NCBI GenBank assembly: GCA_965153455.1
Contig: OZ234493.1
Location: forward strand, 33,656,213-33,720,212
Direction of reading: 5' to 3'
Source: Sphagnum compactum
Lineage: Eukaryota; Bryophyta; Sphagnopsida; Sphagnales
Length of the DNA stretch: 64,000 nt
Shown here: one piece after another, positions 37,847 through 49,110 of the stretch
How the letters are laid out: each line of letters begins with the position of its first letter
Position numbering within the stretch: the first letter of the stretch is position 1
Notes under the pieces: model-generated
The model's database searches: none
Told to the model about the DNA's origin: nothing
Seen by the model: the letters and a program-made list of their open reading frames with translations, nothing else
Position numbers and translations under genes: made by a program

Positions 37847-38314
37847 CCTGCAAGGCATGAAAGTCCGGGGTGCAGCTTCGTGAGATCACCAAAACAATTG
37901 TTCCCACATGATCGATGACACTGCACACGACTTCAAAAGATTCGCAGAACTACTCCATGCGATCTCGAACTGAAGAACGCTACACATACCTGTGTAAGGA
38001 TCAAAGCAACGAAGACGATCTGAAAGCAAACAGAAACTCGAGAGTTGTTCAAGAGTTTGTTGCGACCACAAGCAGTAAGTGTAACCGCCTCCAACAAACC
38101 TGCAAACAAACACACAAACAGAAGAGAGTTGATCACTGCACATGTAGTATACGATGTCTGACATGAAACTACACATCTGCATCATGCATTAGTACGACAG
38201 TTCTTCAAACACCGGCCTTCTGCAGAAGTTCTCCCAAAAGTTTGAGACCTGTGCTAACAGCAAAAGTTTGATGCAATCGATTGAGAAGTTTATACGCGAA
38301 CCCCGCTACTCACC
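37847..38314 (-). promoter_or_regulatory. 5' leader of copy B with one clear and one probable intron
   Basis: Intron 37,989-37,848 (donor ACACAG/GTATGTG, acceptor TGCCTTGCAG/GATGG) ends one base before the start codon and is shared with copy A. Upstream, copy B has about 460 bp (38,046-38,508) that copy A lacks. Within it a strong donor ACTCAGAG/GTGAGT (exon end 38,314) and a strong acceptor TGTTTGTTTGCAG/G (exon start 38,099) suggest an additional leader intron. Splicing is inferred from sequence only. Confidence 0.55.
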
Positions 38315-38508
38315 TCTGAGTCCACGCACCCCGATGGCCTACAACCCCTGCAAGCGCTCGAGACACTCAGTGTAGGTACTACAATGATCGGAAAATACAG
38401 CAGAAGCAGCAGGAAGCAAAGCTTTAGTACTGCATATTGAAAAGCTATCTTTAGAGCAAAAAAAAAACAGTAGTAGTGCTCAAAAACTCAGATCACCATG
38501 AAGAGCTC

Positions 38509-38796
38509 CAACTGCACCACACAATCTCACACAAAATGCAGCCCAGAAACGACAGATCCCAAGAAGAGCGAGGAGAGAGAGAGAGAGCGAGAGAGAGCGA
38601 GAGCGAGGGAAGAGACAGAGTGAGCGAGCTCGGAACCTCGCGACTTTGGCAGCGAGCGAGGGAGGGAAGAAACCCGGGATTTCTTTGGGTCCGTTTCTTC
38701 GGGTCGATGTACTCACTCGGGAACCGTTGGTTCTCAGTCAACGAAAGGCACTCAACCGGTCAACGCACTGGCAACATCCCCAGTTGTGGTCCACAA
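38509..38796 (-). promoter_or_regulatory. GA-rich leader tract and probable promoter of copy B
   Basis: GAGAGA/GAGCGA tract at 38,567-38,612 and the conserved block with GAACCGTTGGTTCTCAGTC at 38,720-38,740 match the copy A promoter region. A hAT-type element begins immediately upstream (38,797). The transcription start is not resolved. Confidence 0.5.
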
Positions 38797-39150
38797 CAAT
38801 GTTGGGCAGGTACCCACTTTGGCAAGTAAGAACTGCCACCGGTTCCAGTTAGTAAGAACTGAACTGGAACTGGGTTGGAATTGGAACAGGAATTGAGCTT
38901 GGTTTTGTTTCTTGAAGAACCAGACCAGTTCCGAGTTGTAATTAGGTGTGGAGCCAGAACTGGAATTGATATTTTTGAAAAATAAAAGTGACTAGAATGT
39001 GGCCAACTGGCAATCAGGGTTGAAGAACTGGACCTGGAACCAGAGTCCTAGTTCCATCAATGTGTGAAACTGGAACTGAGATAATACTAATTTATTTTTT
39101 AGAACTGCAACCGGAGGTTCATCATAAAAGTAAAGAACCGCCCAACACTG
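38797..39150. mobile_element. Complete hAT-type miniature element (354 bp)
   Basis: Ends CAATGTTGGGC and GCCCAACACTG are inverted repeats with one mismatch. They are flanked by a perfect 8-bp target duplication GTCCACAA (38,789-38,796 and 39,151-39,158), the length diagnostic of hAT transposons. The interior is non-coding and made of AACTGG/GGAACC words. The same insertion site is occupied in unit 1 (11,797). Confidence 0.88.
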
Positions 39151-39158
39151 GTCCACAA

Positions 39159-41245
39159 CCGGCAATGTACTAGTGAAAAGTAAATATGGGTGACTTGGGG
39201 ACAAACACAAACAGTTAGTAACTTAGAACCAGAAGCAGATAGAAAAAAAGTTACATTTTGGTTCTCTCTTTGCCTTGCATAAAATATGGTGATTACGCAC
39301 TAGAGAACAGGCCATGAACTGCAGATTCTACCAGGTATCCCCTCACTGAATAGAACCTGAATAGAATCTCCCCTGCTTGCAACAAGAGGGGTGGAGGCTG
39401 GGACCTAGGAGCTAATAGGCTACTAGGCTACTAGGCATTGGGGAACTTTAGGGTTTAGGCCACAAAGTTGATAGGAGCCTGAATGGTCAAGTTTGTAGAG
39501 ATTGGGGGAACTGATTCTGATGTTTTTGAGTTTTCATTCCGTGTTCAAGATTTTATTGAGAGTTTATTAATAGCCCCAACTGCAACACATTAAAATTAGG
39601 TGGGATGTTGACTAGTGGACATGGTGGTTAATCCTTGTCTAATAATGTTGTTTGGTTGTTTTCGCTATCTTTTTTTGGCTTCTCTTTTAACTATGGAAAT
39701 TGTATTGAGACATATCAATTTTACTCCATTGGCAAGGTTCAATTTTGCTTTGCACTAATTGGATTTTTCTTAGTCTCATTTTTAATATGCTTGCTTTCAA
39801 GGTTCCTTTTTGCATTCTTATCCCTTGTACCACATGAGAAAAAAGTAATCCATCAAGATCTCAGATGATCTTTTCTGCACTCCTTTGTTTTTTCATGATC
39901 TCGGCTGATTTTGCAAGTAAACCACATTATGTTACAAGTTTTATCTTGAGCAATTATTCATTTTGGTTTTGGCATTGCTAACTTAGATGAAGATCCAACA
40001 TAAAATGTTTCCTTGGCATGTTAAATGCTCTAAAACTTTTATTTTTGTGTATCGAATATTATTGTAAAAACAACTTATGCCTAAACCAAAGTTCAAATAT
40101 GTATGAAGTTTAATACATATTTGTCCTTTAATTGTTGGACAAGGCAAACAAATTAGTTTCTCAAATTCATTTGAATATTCAAGAATATAACATAGAGTAA
40201 CAACTTTTCAACTCCAAATCTGTGGCATTATAATAATATGTTAAGGTTACATCAAGTCTTGCTCCCCAACATTAGCATACTCCTTCTAGCAAACATGTGA
40301 TCATGGCAAGTAGCAAGGTGATTAGAACCATGACACCTTACTAGACAATTAACAAACAACAGTGTCATATGGCCATTAAGTTGTCATAACATTCCTGCAC
40401 TTCATATGGTTCAACTTTGTGTTACAAGTCATTTGCACTCAACTTCTTGATTAGTTGTAATTGATTTGGGCAACCGCATAGTACTACATGAGGCAGTTTC
40501 TACCACTTATTAAGTGGGTAGCCATATTACAATTTACAAGTGTGGGAAGATATTTTATTTTAAATTTTATATTTCTGAAAAACTAATGTAATATCTAAAT
40601 GGTAAATTCACAGTGCTTGGCTTGATTTTTTTTGTATTTCATAATGCATGAGCATGTTCCCTTTTTGTTTGGTGTATGACGTTGTGGTTTTTAAAGTTGA
40701 AATTTCATGTTCTTGTACATGTTATTAAGCATTCAAAAACCAACTAGATTGTGGACTCTTAAATTATAATTCATTATTAAAGTAAATGAACAAATATTCT
40801 AGTAAGAAAGGGTGGGTAAGTTGAAAGACCAGGAATGGTTTCGTTTTACGATGAAGGGAAGTTGTATTGACAAGGATAGTGTGGGGTTTCATTTGAACCA
40901 TGCTTCCTTTCAAGCACTCACCCTAGAATCTTGTGTTTTCATCCCCAAAGCAATTCAAATCATAATTTCTAACCATGAAAATTTGGCTAGGAATCCAACA
41001 AGTATGTTTCAAAACTTTTTCATAGCCCATGGGTAATATATATTATCCTTCGAAAGTGGGCAATTGCCGTGACATTGATCTCATTAAAACTACAAATTAT
41101 TAATATGAAAATTGTTGGTGGGTATAGACGTCAACTTTTGCAAATGACAACTTTGCAAGGAAGAAATGAACTTGAAGACTTTCAAATAGGAATGACTTGA
41201 AAAAGTGTTTTAGGCTTGAGAAGAGTGAAGCTTGATTGTGAAAAG
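39159..41245. other. Intergenic DNA of unit 2, no gene recognised
   Basis: Short frames at 39,635-39,868 and 40,812-41,036 show hydrophobic or unremarkable sequence without family motifs. A short CTACTAGG triplication occurs near 39,418-39,440. Confidence 0.45.
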
Positions 41246-42099
41246 CAGTATTTCTTTTACTGGTGAATTTTCGCCAAATTTCGATTTGAAAAATATGATT
41301 TCACCCTATACAAAGGAGTTTTCATGGAAAAATTTATCCAAATTTGCCAGATTTTGAAGATTATTTTTAAAAAATCCCCAGATTTTTATGATAAGTTTCA
41401 GCAGGTAGCCAATAATATAGAAGGATTCAGTATGTTTTTAACTTTGATATCTAGTATGCAGCCAAATTTAGCTACATTATTTTGTGAATGATTGCCACTT
41501 TGGCTACATCACAAAATCATTAAAAGAAACCCTGGTGAAAAAAGACGTTCAACAAAGTTATTTTTATTGTAGCAAATTTTGGGGGAAGTGCTTGGGATTC
41601 TTTTATTTCATTGTAGTGGCTTGATAAATGCATACTTGGTTCTTTAATGATGAGTACTTACATTGAATGTGCAGCTTAGAAGGTGGAGAACCCTTTCAAT
41701 GCAAGGAACATTTACTGAAAGTGTGTTAATGAGTACTCTTTTAGACTCCTGAACAACATAGGAACGACATTTGGTGTGTTGCTTGTTTCATGTTGATTTT
41801 ATGATGTAGTTTGTTTCAATCAGGTTTTGTGATGTAGCTGAAGTGAGGACCATCCATAAGATGATTTAGCAAGATTTGGCTACATTCTAGATATAGAAAA
41901 CAGTAGAAAAAACCCAGAATCTTTTTATATTCTCGGCTATTTCTACTCTAACTTATCATAAAATCTGGAGATTTGGAAAAAAAATCTTTGAAATTTGGCA
42001 TATGTGGGCCATTTTTTCCATGAAAAATCTCTTTGTAAAGGTTGAAATTATATTTTTCAACTCAAAAGCTGATGAAATTTCGCCCCAAAAAAAACACTG
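41246..42099. mobile_element. Foldback (inverted-repeat) element of the 'CGCCAAATTT' family
   Basis: Left arm about 41,246-41,519 and right arm about 41,820-42,099 are inverted copies of the same repeat: CAGTATTTC... TTCGCCAAATTTCG on the left; GAAATTTCGCCCC...AACACTG on the right; TAGCTACATCACAAAA near both inner edges. A spacer of about 300 bp separates them. A transcript would fold into a long imperfect hairpin. Flanking 8-mers GTGAAAAG and CTTTCAAT do not match, so it may be two independent insertions rather than one element. Confidence 0.75.
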
Positions 42100-43039
42100 C
42101 TTTCAATGGCTTCAAAATGTTACAAGTTTTGAAGGACAAAGATCATCATCCAACTGATGAATTTGGTGAAAGTTTGAGATTCTTTCTTTCATACATACCC
42201 GCTTTGGACTTTCATGAATCAAACATGACTCAAAATGCAATGGTTAGTCTTTTAGCCAATGCTTACATATTGAAACATCTTGCTTCTTTTCTCTACATAG
42301 GCAAATGCATACATACTCAAGGTGGCTCATTGCTAGAACAAAACTCGCTCAAACTTTAGTTTTGCATATATTTCAATAATTTGAGGATGTTTACATCATT
42401 TGGTGAATATGCATCTCATTTACTTGTAAAGAACCAATAGAATATTTCTAGTATAATTGGAGGGCACCTTAACCTTGGTCTAATGTCTCCCTCAAAAGAG
42501 GATGGCACCTTGTGTGTAAGGATCCCCAAATTGACAAACCTAAGATGTCGGCATAAAGTTCATCCTCTCCTATCCTACTTGACTTTTCTTTCCGTGCTAA
42601 AGTTGTCTTTCCAACAAATTTCAAAACAAATATTGCACAAAGTATAATCATTCGGCACTCAAATGAATTTGCCCCATCTGGTATTTCTTTTAAAGCTCCC
42701 ATTCCTTTATGTCAGGTAAATAAGGCCACTCAAAGAATGAGTCCCACGCTCAGCTCCCACCTCAATGCATCCCCATAGCAGCCTTGTTGTCCACCATTCC
42801 CCTACACATGCTATAACAATTCAAAGAAAGCCCATATGGTTTATTTGACATGCATTTTGATATAAAATTGAATTCTATATGAAGACTTTAGTTTAGCCAA
42901 TATTTTCATTACAACACATTGGAAGTTTGGAAGTTGGCATCTCAATTTCCTTTCAGAAAAATAAATGTAAACATATAATTTAACCTTTTGTATATGGGAT
43001 TTTAGAGGACAAGGAAAAAACAATTCTAGCTAACAAAGA
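42100..43039. other. Intergenic DNA, no gene recognised
   Basis: The plus frame to 42,359 and the minus frame 42,469-42,702 (KFVGKTTLARKEKSSRI) have no domain I can name. They may be transposon remnants. Confidence 0.4.
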
Positions 43040-43582
43040 AAAACTTGCAAGCAAATTTCAAGGCTATTGTGGACTTCCACAAAGACTCCAAATCATATAT
43101 ACAAACATCGGTTGTGATTCCTAAATCAATCCCACTAAAGGTGCTCTTCCTAAAGTAGGAAGAGCAACTTTGGTGATCTGGATGACCTGGATGACCCACT
43201 TACCACTGGGCTTGTAAATTTCCCATAGAGCTTCAAAGTTATTTTTAGGAGAAATTTTCCAATTTTTAAAGCTTTATTGATTCTTATCAACCTCCACACA
43301 TTAACCATACCTATTGTGCTTTGCATTAATTAGATGAGCTGCCTCACAAGTTCAAGTTTTTTTTTTTGGCAATGAAACAATTTGATTTGCCCATCACTTT
43401 TTTAAAATGAAACTATGGAGGCTCCCCAATATAGAAGGTTTTATTTTGAAGTATAGAGTTTCTCCCCCTTTGGCCCACCTATAAGGTAAAGGAGAACAAC
43501 ATTTCATATGGGATTAAAGTGAGGTGCTATTGGGAATTCTTTGGGGCACATGTCAGGAACTTGGGAACTCTTTGCTTTGACA

Positions 43583-43600
43583 CCCCCCCCCCCCCCCCCC
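43583..43600. repeat. Poly-C tract of exactly 18 bases
   Basis: GACA followed by C18 and AATC. Second of three runs of exactly this length in the window. Confidence 0.95.
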
Positions 43601-43636
43601 AATCTAAAAAACAAACAAATAAATAAAGCTTGCATG

Positions 43637-43700
43637 GAAAGTGGACTGTCCACTGTCCAAGAGGAAAGTGAACAGTGGACAATCCACCGTCCACACTTGA
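43637..43700. repeat. Imperfect inverted repeat built on GTGGAC/GTCCAC
   Basis: AAGTGGACTGTCCACTGTCC on the left is mirrored by ACAGTGGACAATCCACCG plus TCCACACTT on the right, with a short AAGAGGAAAGTGA loop. Lies within unit 2 without a counterpart in unit 1. Confidence 0.75.
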
Positions 43701-44279
43701 AAATAAAAAACCACCCTTTCCCGCCCCCCACACTCACAAGAGAAAAAGGAAGGCCCTTTCACTTCATGCAACAACTTCTCATTGGTTGCATAGAAATTCT
43801 ATTCGTAAAATTGGCTGCCACTATTTTTGGCCTGGCGTAATAGCCCTTCCTAAGAACACCCTACCTATTCAGTCGTTTTGAAAATGGTAGAATTCCCATC
43901 CACTTCAAAAATTAAGGAAAAACTCATGGTTAGCCCAGTTTTTATCCCATTTACTCTTGTTTGGTTGATATTAAATATAAACATTTATGCCCCTTCAAAT
44001 ATAACCAATGTAACCATGTTCCGAATATGGGTTTGAACTTTGAACCCATCCCAGTTCAATTGTGCACCAACTAGACAGGAAGTTATTTTGTGACCATTGC
44101 AGTGTTCACCTTTCAAGTTTCTTACCCTGATTTTATGCAACTTTGACATAGTCCACATCTATGATGGTCTAAATATGGATTGTGGCAATTGAAGTTGTTC
44201 ATGGCTAGGAGTACCCTCTTGTAACTCAAACATGGGCTTCTTCTTCACCTCAAACGTAAAGTACTCCAAGGTTATTTTC

Positions 44280-44490
44280 TTTGTACTTGAAAACACCTCC
44301 CAGCACGGAAGACATATTTGTCACTCAACCTTCTGCTAGTCGGCTGCAAACCTTTCACCATCCAGGTTAAAACTTAGAACCCTTTTGTAGTTTAAGATGG
44401 GAAAGGCCTGCTTGCTCAAGTTGGCCATCCTTAATTTTGGGCCTATGCCCTCAGTCTATTCCTCTGGGGGGCCTTCCCCTCTATGTAAAG
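44280..44490 (+). repeat. GC-richer interspersed cassette, unit 2 copy
   Basis: TTGTACTTGAAAACACCTCCC, GGCTGCAAACCTTTCACC, then AATTTTGGGCCTATGCCC and GGGGCCTTCCCCTCTATG. Its first part is colinear with 20,690-20,770 in unit 1; the second part resembles 3.6-3.7 and 29.8-29.9 kb. Confidence 0.55.
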
Positions 44491-44863
44491 CATCCCCAAT
44501 GACATTCTCCTTTGTTACTTTAGGTCCCCTTACAAGGCAGAATTTCCAATGTAGATGGTCAAATGTTAGCTGCTCATTAGGAAGTCCTCAAGCCATCTAG
44601 TGCAGGTTTCCCCTAATTGAGTGGTTTCTCACAAATACAATTTTAGAACAAGTTTTGTCCCCATTACTAAAACCCTCAAGTATCATGTAGTGCATTGAAG
44701 TGCACACTTCAAAATCCATACCATAGTAAATTGCTAATTGCTTCCTAATAACAACTGTTGACAAGGGGATGGTGCATCAAGGAGAGCTTGGCTTTGCACC
44801 AACCACACATCTGCCTTACAATGGCAACTGTGCAAATGCATCCAAACGGTTGCTCTGGGCCAG

Positions 44864-45036
44864 GTTAGGACAAGTGTTATGCAATTCTTTGAATTTGTTT
44901 AAGAACCATGGTTACATACTTGAACCAATTCTTTGACGTTTTGACAGTCACAGTTTGGGTCTTAAGAACACCCTGATGACTGCCAGGGTCTGTTCTTGAT
45001 TCCTGTTTATAATAACTGCCCAACACTTGTTAGGAC
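44864..45036. mobile_element. hAT-type miniature element (157 bp) with target duplication GTTAGGAC
   Basis: GTTAGGAC (44,864-44,871) is followed by AAGTGTTATGC. The right end GCCCAACACTT (to 45,028) is followed by GTTAGGAC (45,029-45,036). Present at the same place in unit 1 (22,225-23,057), so it inserted before the duplication. Confidence 0.8.
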
Positions 45037-46195
45037 TTAGGACAAGTGTTGTCCACTTCTAGTTTTTAAAGAGAACCTCCAATCCCAACTCATGGTTTCT
45101 TTTAAAAATTGATAAAACATTTGGTTTCAGTCCTATCAAAAAAACTGTAGTTTGATCGAACCTGGGCTTTGGTTTCAAACCTTTTCATCAACATGTGCTT
45201 TTGTTTCGGACCTGGTTCTTCACATTCCTAAAGATCCAGTTTCAAATTCTTCCACAAAAAATCCAGACCAGGTCCAGTCAGGAACCCAGTTCCACCTGTT
45301 TAGCCTTGGGTTAACCAGCACGCACAGTTGCTACCATGGTTAAAACCCCAAAGTCCATTTAAATTGTTTCTAAATACTACAAAACTTCCATGCTTAGACT
45401 AAATCAGGGTTAAATCTAACCCTTTTCGGGCTTAACATGGCTACTAAGAGGCCTCACTCAAAAAAGGTGAAGGTACCAACATGGTTGCTAGTCCACCCTG
45501 GCCCACTTGTCTACATTAAGAGCCTGACAATGAAAATATTGTAGATAATAACTAGCATCATTCAACCAATGGAAAATTGGCCACCAGAATAAGTACGCTT
45601 AACATGCAACCTTGCAAAAAAACCCATATCTGCCTAGGGGAAAAAAAGTACATAGAGAACCATAACCAGTAAAAGAAAAATCAACCAAAAACTTTTGTCA
45701 TTTTTTTGTCAAAAGCTTTGGAAATAATATTGAATTTTTTTTCTAGTGTAAAATTGACTATTTTTTCTATTTTTGGAAAAAATTCAATTTTTTGACATCA
45801 AATTTTTCTTTTAAAATACCCTAACCATAACCTATATAAAAAAGGTTTGGAGACCAATTACGGTTTCTCCAGAATTTTGAACTTATGGTCCCCATAATCA
45901 TACATGGTTGTCAGGAGGCATGGCAACATGCCAATGGACAACCACACACAAGTTATAACTCATAATTCGGGTGTGCGGAGACATGTGAAGCGCCCTGATA
46001 CGCCATTGGTCTGTCATCATAACTTGTGCCATTGACAACCGGTTTATGTCCAGTAACCCACAGTCCATAAATTAACCTAAGAATTGGACGGGAACCCCAA
46101 CACTAATTATTACCCAATGCCCTCACATTGTAGTTTGTGTGAATGAAATGATTCCACTTTAGTAGTGCAATACACATTAGTACAACTCTGAAATG

Positions 46196-46684
46196 TTGAG
46201 AATTGTTGGGAAATCTCCTTAGCACTACCTGTTTGGTTTACAAATAGCAGAGTATTTGTCTTGAATATTTCAAACCATTATGTTCGGTGATTTTTCCTCA
46301 AACAAATTGACACATTTTGTTGGGAAGAAAACTGGAAAAAATCTGGAGCAATGTGTTTTTCTAGTGTGTAAATTAGACTATATATTGAAATTTGGTTGAG
46401 AAAGATCTTTTTTGTAATAGACTAACAGGATGTTGTGTATTTCTTTCCAGAGTTACTATGGTCACATTCTACCTGGAACTCACCATATATAATTTTTGTT
46501 ACTCTAGGCTGCAACATCACCAATTTACTACAGAATGACCTCTGTTGTGCAGATTCTGTGAAGTAAGCCTGCGCATCTCGACCAACCCTAAAACAGGTGC
46601 ACCTTGAAGAGGTCTGTTCTGAGGTGAAGTGGCAAAATCGGCCAGGCCTCGGAATTTTGTAGGGATAAGTAGCAGAGTTTTTTA
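46196..46684. other. Intergenic DNA, no gene recognised
   Basis: Nothing beyond short AT-rich stretches and a modestly GC-richer patch at 46,550-46,660. Confidence 0.4.
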
Positions 46685-46975
46685 AACTGGTGAAATTTCG
46701 CAGAGAAGTGAAATTTTAAATTTTAAAAATCGAAAAAGAAGTGATTTTGAAGGTTTTCAGTTGCTAGAAGTGAGAGAAAATTGCCAGATTGGGATATTGG
46801 GTTTTCATTGTGTAGCTAGAAATATAGAAAAAAGACTAAAGATTTGTAATTTATTTGTGATTTATAGCCAGATTTGGCTAAATCTTCCTAAGGATGGTCA
46901 CCATTTTTTCTACATTTTCCTATGGACAATTGCCACTTTAGTTACAAACAAAAATTGACAATATAAAAAGCACTT
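46685..46975 (+). repeat. Interspersed AT-rich repeat, family 'CGCCAAATTT' (copy 7)
   Basis: GTTTTTTAAACTGGTGAAAT then TTCGCAGAGAAG; later TAGCCAGATTTGGCTAAAT, AAGGATGGTCACCATTTTTT and ATTGCCACTTTAGTTACAAA. Closest to the copy at 2.77 kb. Confidence 0.65.
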
Positions 46976-47429
46976 ATAACTTGGTTAGTCCAGTGTGTCT
47001 AGTCCAAAAAAAACCCTCTAAAATGGCAAACTAGAGAAAGGATTCTATGTTACTAGAGAACAGGCCTTCACCATTGAAAGACTCCAGAAATTTGCTCTTC
47101 GAAATAAAACAAAGTATATGATCTTGTTCAGGAAAAACATTGAAGACCTGAATCAATCACTACACATCTTCTAAGCCCTTTGGGTACATATGAAAACCTC
47201 CATATCTTTCAAAAGAAACTTATGTTTCAAGCATGAAATATGCTTACCATGGGTTGCATATCTTCAAGGACCTTCCTGTCTTTTGCATCTTTCCATATAT
47301 ACTTGCTCCCAGTCCAGAAATGTTCATGCAGGCTCAACAATTGATATATTGTTGGTCTGGTACAGTGTTGGGCAGGTATCCAAAATGCCCTTGGGTATCA
47401 CTCAGGTATCGCAATATGAACCTCTGATT

Positions 47430-47945
47430 TGCTGGTTTGTTGCACCCTGGTGCTTTGTTTCCTGCCTTGCTGCTTCATTTTGTTCTGATGTTTCATTTTG
47501 TACCTTGGTGCTTTGCCCTAATGCTTTGTCATGCCTTGTTGCTTTGTTTCATGCCTTGCTGTTTTGCTGCACCTTGTTGTTTCGCCCTGTGCCTTAATGC
47601 TTTGTCTCGCCCTGTTACTTCACATCACACCATGCCCTGCTTTTTCATTTTGCAACCTGCTGCTTCACCTCGCCCTATTCATTTTGTATTGCACCCTGCT
47701 GCTTCCCTTCCCACCCTATTATTCCCCTTCGCCTTATTACTTTGCCTTGCCTTGTTACTTCACCTTGCCCAACTGCTTCACCTCACCTTGTTGTTTCACT
47801 TCGCCATGTTGTTCCCCCTAGCCCTACTGCTTCAACTCACCTTGCTGCCTCACACCTGTAAGGTACTTGCTACACTTTCTCCCCCCTTGTTGTTTCGCCC
47901 TGTTGCTTTGCTTGATGGCTTGCCCTATTGCTTCACTTGTGTCAA
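47430..47945. repeat. Degenerate 18-bp minisatellite (pyrimidine-rich plus strand)
   Basis: Units such as CTGCTTCACCTCACCTTG, TTGTTTCACTTCGCCATG and TTACTTCACCTTGCCCAA run head to tail for about 500 bp. Because the unit is a multiple of three and stop-free, long open frames appear in more than one frame with leucine/phenylalanine-rich low-complexity translations. These are not called as genes. The tract sits about 65 bp right of a hAT-like left end (CAGTGTTGGGCAGGTATCC at 47,363). Confidence 0.85.
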
Positions 47946-47952
47946 CTTGTAA

Positions 47953-47970
47953 CCCCCCCCCCCCCCCCCC
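47953..47970. repeat. Poly-C tract of exactly 18 bases
   Basis: GTAA, then C18, then TCCCCCATTT. Third run of this exact length (others 15,170-15,187 and 43,583-43,600). Confidence 0.95.
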
Positions 47971-47975
47971 TCCCC

Positions 47976-49100
47976 CATTTTTCTTGATTGTAGGTGAAGG
48001 AGCTTGGAGCATCCCTAAACCTTTCAACTTGGTAAGTCCTACCTTTTTTATTTTTTTATTTTAATTTTAATGATGTTTTTTCTTCTTCTTTTCTTTCATT
48101 TATGTTATTCTCTCTTCTGTTTTTTTTTCTTTTTGTTTTACTTTTGTTCTATGTGTTTTGAATATTTCGTTTTGTTTGTCTTTGTGTAATGTTTTTATTT
48201 TTTACATGATCGGTTTTAATCAAACAATAAATCTCCCTTCATTTTTTGTTAATCATGATGAAAGAAAATAGTGAAGAATTTTGATCATTTTTGAAACCCT
48301 AAACCTCATTTCTTAAACCTTTTAACCCTTTTTTTTTTAGTAAATGCTTAGGTTTTTTGACTAATTTTTAAACCCTAAACTTCCTATCTTAAACCTTTAA
48401 CCCTTTGTTTGTAAATGTTTTGATCTAATCATCTAGTTTTGTAATTTCCCAACTATAGATTTTGGAACAAAAAAATATTTATTTTTACCCTTAGCTTTGG
48501 GTATATCCTTGAAAATTTATTAATGGACCAGTCTTTTGCAAATGAAAATAGAATATATTCTAATAATGAGACAAGTGAAATATGCATGAATCATGTAATT
48601 ATGAAAGAAGAATCTAAAGGAAACCTAAATGTGCAAATTGGAAACCTGAATGTGGAAACTAAATGAAACAGAAATGAAGAAAAGGAATATGAAGAAACTA
48701 TAATTTGAAGATTAACCTTAAAAAGTTACATGCTCAAAAAATAATTTGGAGAACTCATGGAAAAACATCTTTATGTTGGAGATTTTATTATGTAAAATGA
48801 TAATGCAACAGTTGATCTTCAAAATGCACAAATCATGCATGTATATTTTGTCATAAAAATCTAATAATCGTAACAAATCCAAGAACACAAGCAAGGAAAC
48901 GATTTTTTTTAACTATAAAACAAATGGAATAACTTCTGTTTAAAAACATGTGGATGTAGATAATATGTTTATTGCAAACAAATTTGAAGAAGAAATGAAT
49001 AATCTAGTCAAACAAATAGAAGAAAGACATCTTGCAAAAAAAAGAGTAAATATAATTAGAGGGTCAATCTCAAAAAAAAATTACTATCAAGGATTTTTCC
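47976..49100. other. AT-rich DNA, no gene; small tandem duplication
   Basis: Near 48,290-48,420 a block with AAACCCTAAAC, CTTAAACCTTT and AACCCTTT is repeated at a distance of about 79 bp. The AAACCCT words look telomere-like but are not arrayed, so this is not an interstitial telomere. Confidence 0.5.
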
Positions 49101-49110
49101 CAAAAAAAAA

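Larger units (their letters stand above)
29640..46195. repeat. Segmental duplication, unit 2 (direct orientation)
   Basis: Colinear partner of 4,370-24,890, with the anchors listed under unit 1. Unit 2 is shorter because it lacks the minisatellites and several blocks of 12.7-18.1 kb, but it has its own insertions: a GC-richer cassette at 29.69-29.92, a family repeat at 30.59-30.87, an extended gene B leader at 38.05-38.51, and the foldback at 41.2-42.1 kb. The right limit may extend past 46.2 kb, because CACATCTTC...AAGCCCTTT at 47.16 kb resembles 24.89 kb. Confidence 0.88.

Noticed and set aside
37847-37858. Upstream in-frame ATG (MPCR...) for copy B
   Set aside because: It lies inside the leader intron, upstream of the TTGCAG acceptor at 37,848. 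Copy A has no equivalent, so the ATG at 37,846 is preferred.
47190-47952. Long leucine-rich open frames
   Set aside because: They are produced by a stop-free 18-bp minisatellite and are open in several frames with low-complexity translations.
48290-48420. AAACCCT words as an interstitial telomere
   Set aside because: Only isolated words within a 79-bp duplication, not a head-to-tail telomere array.
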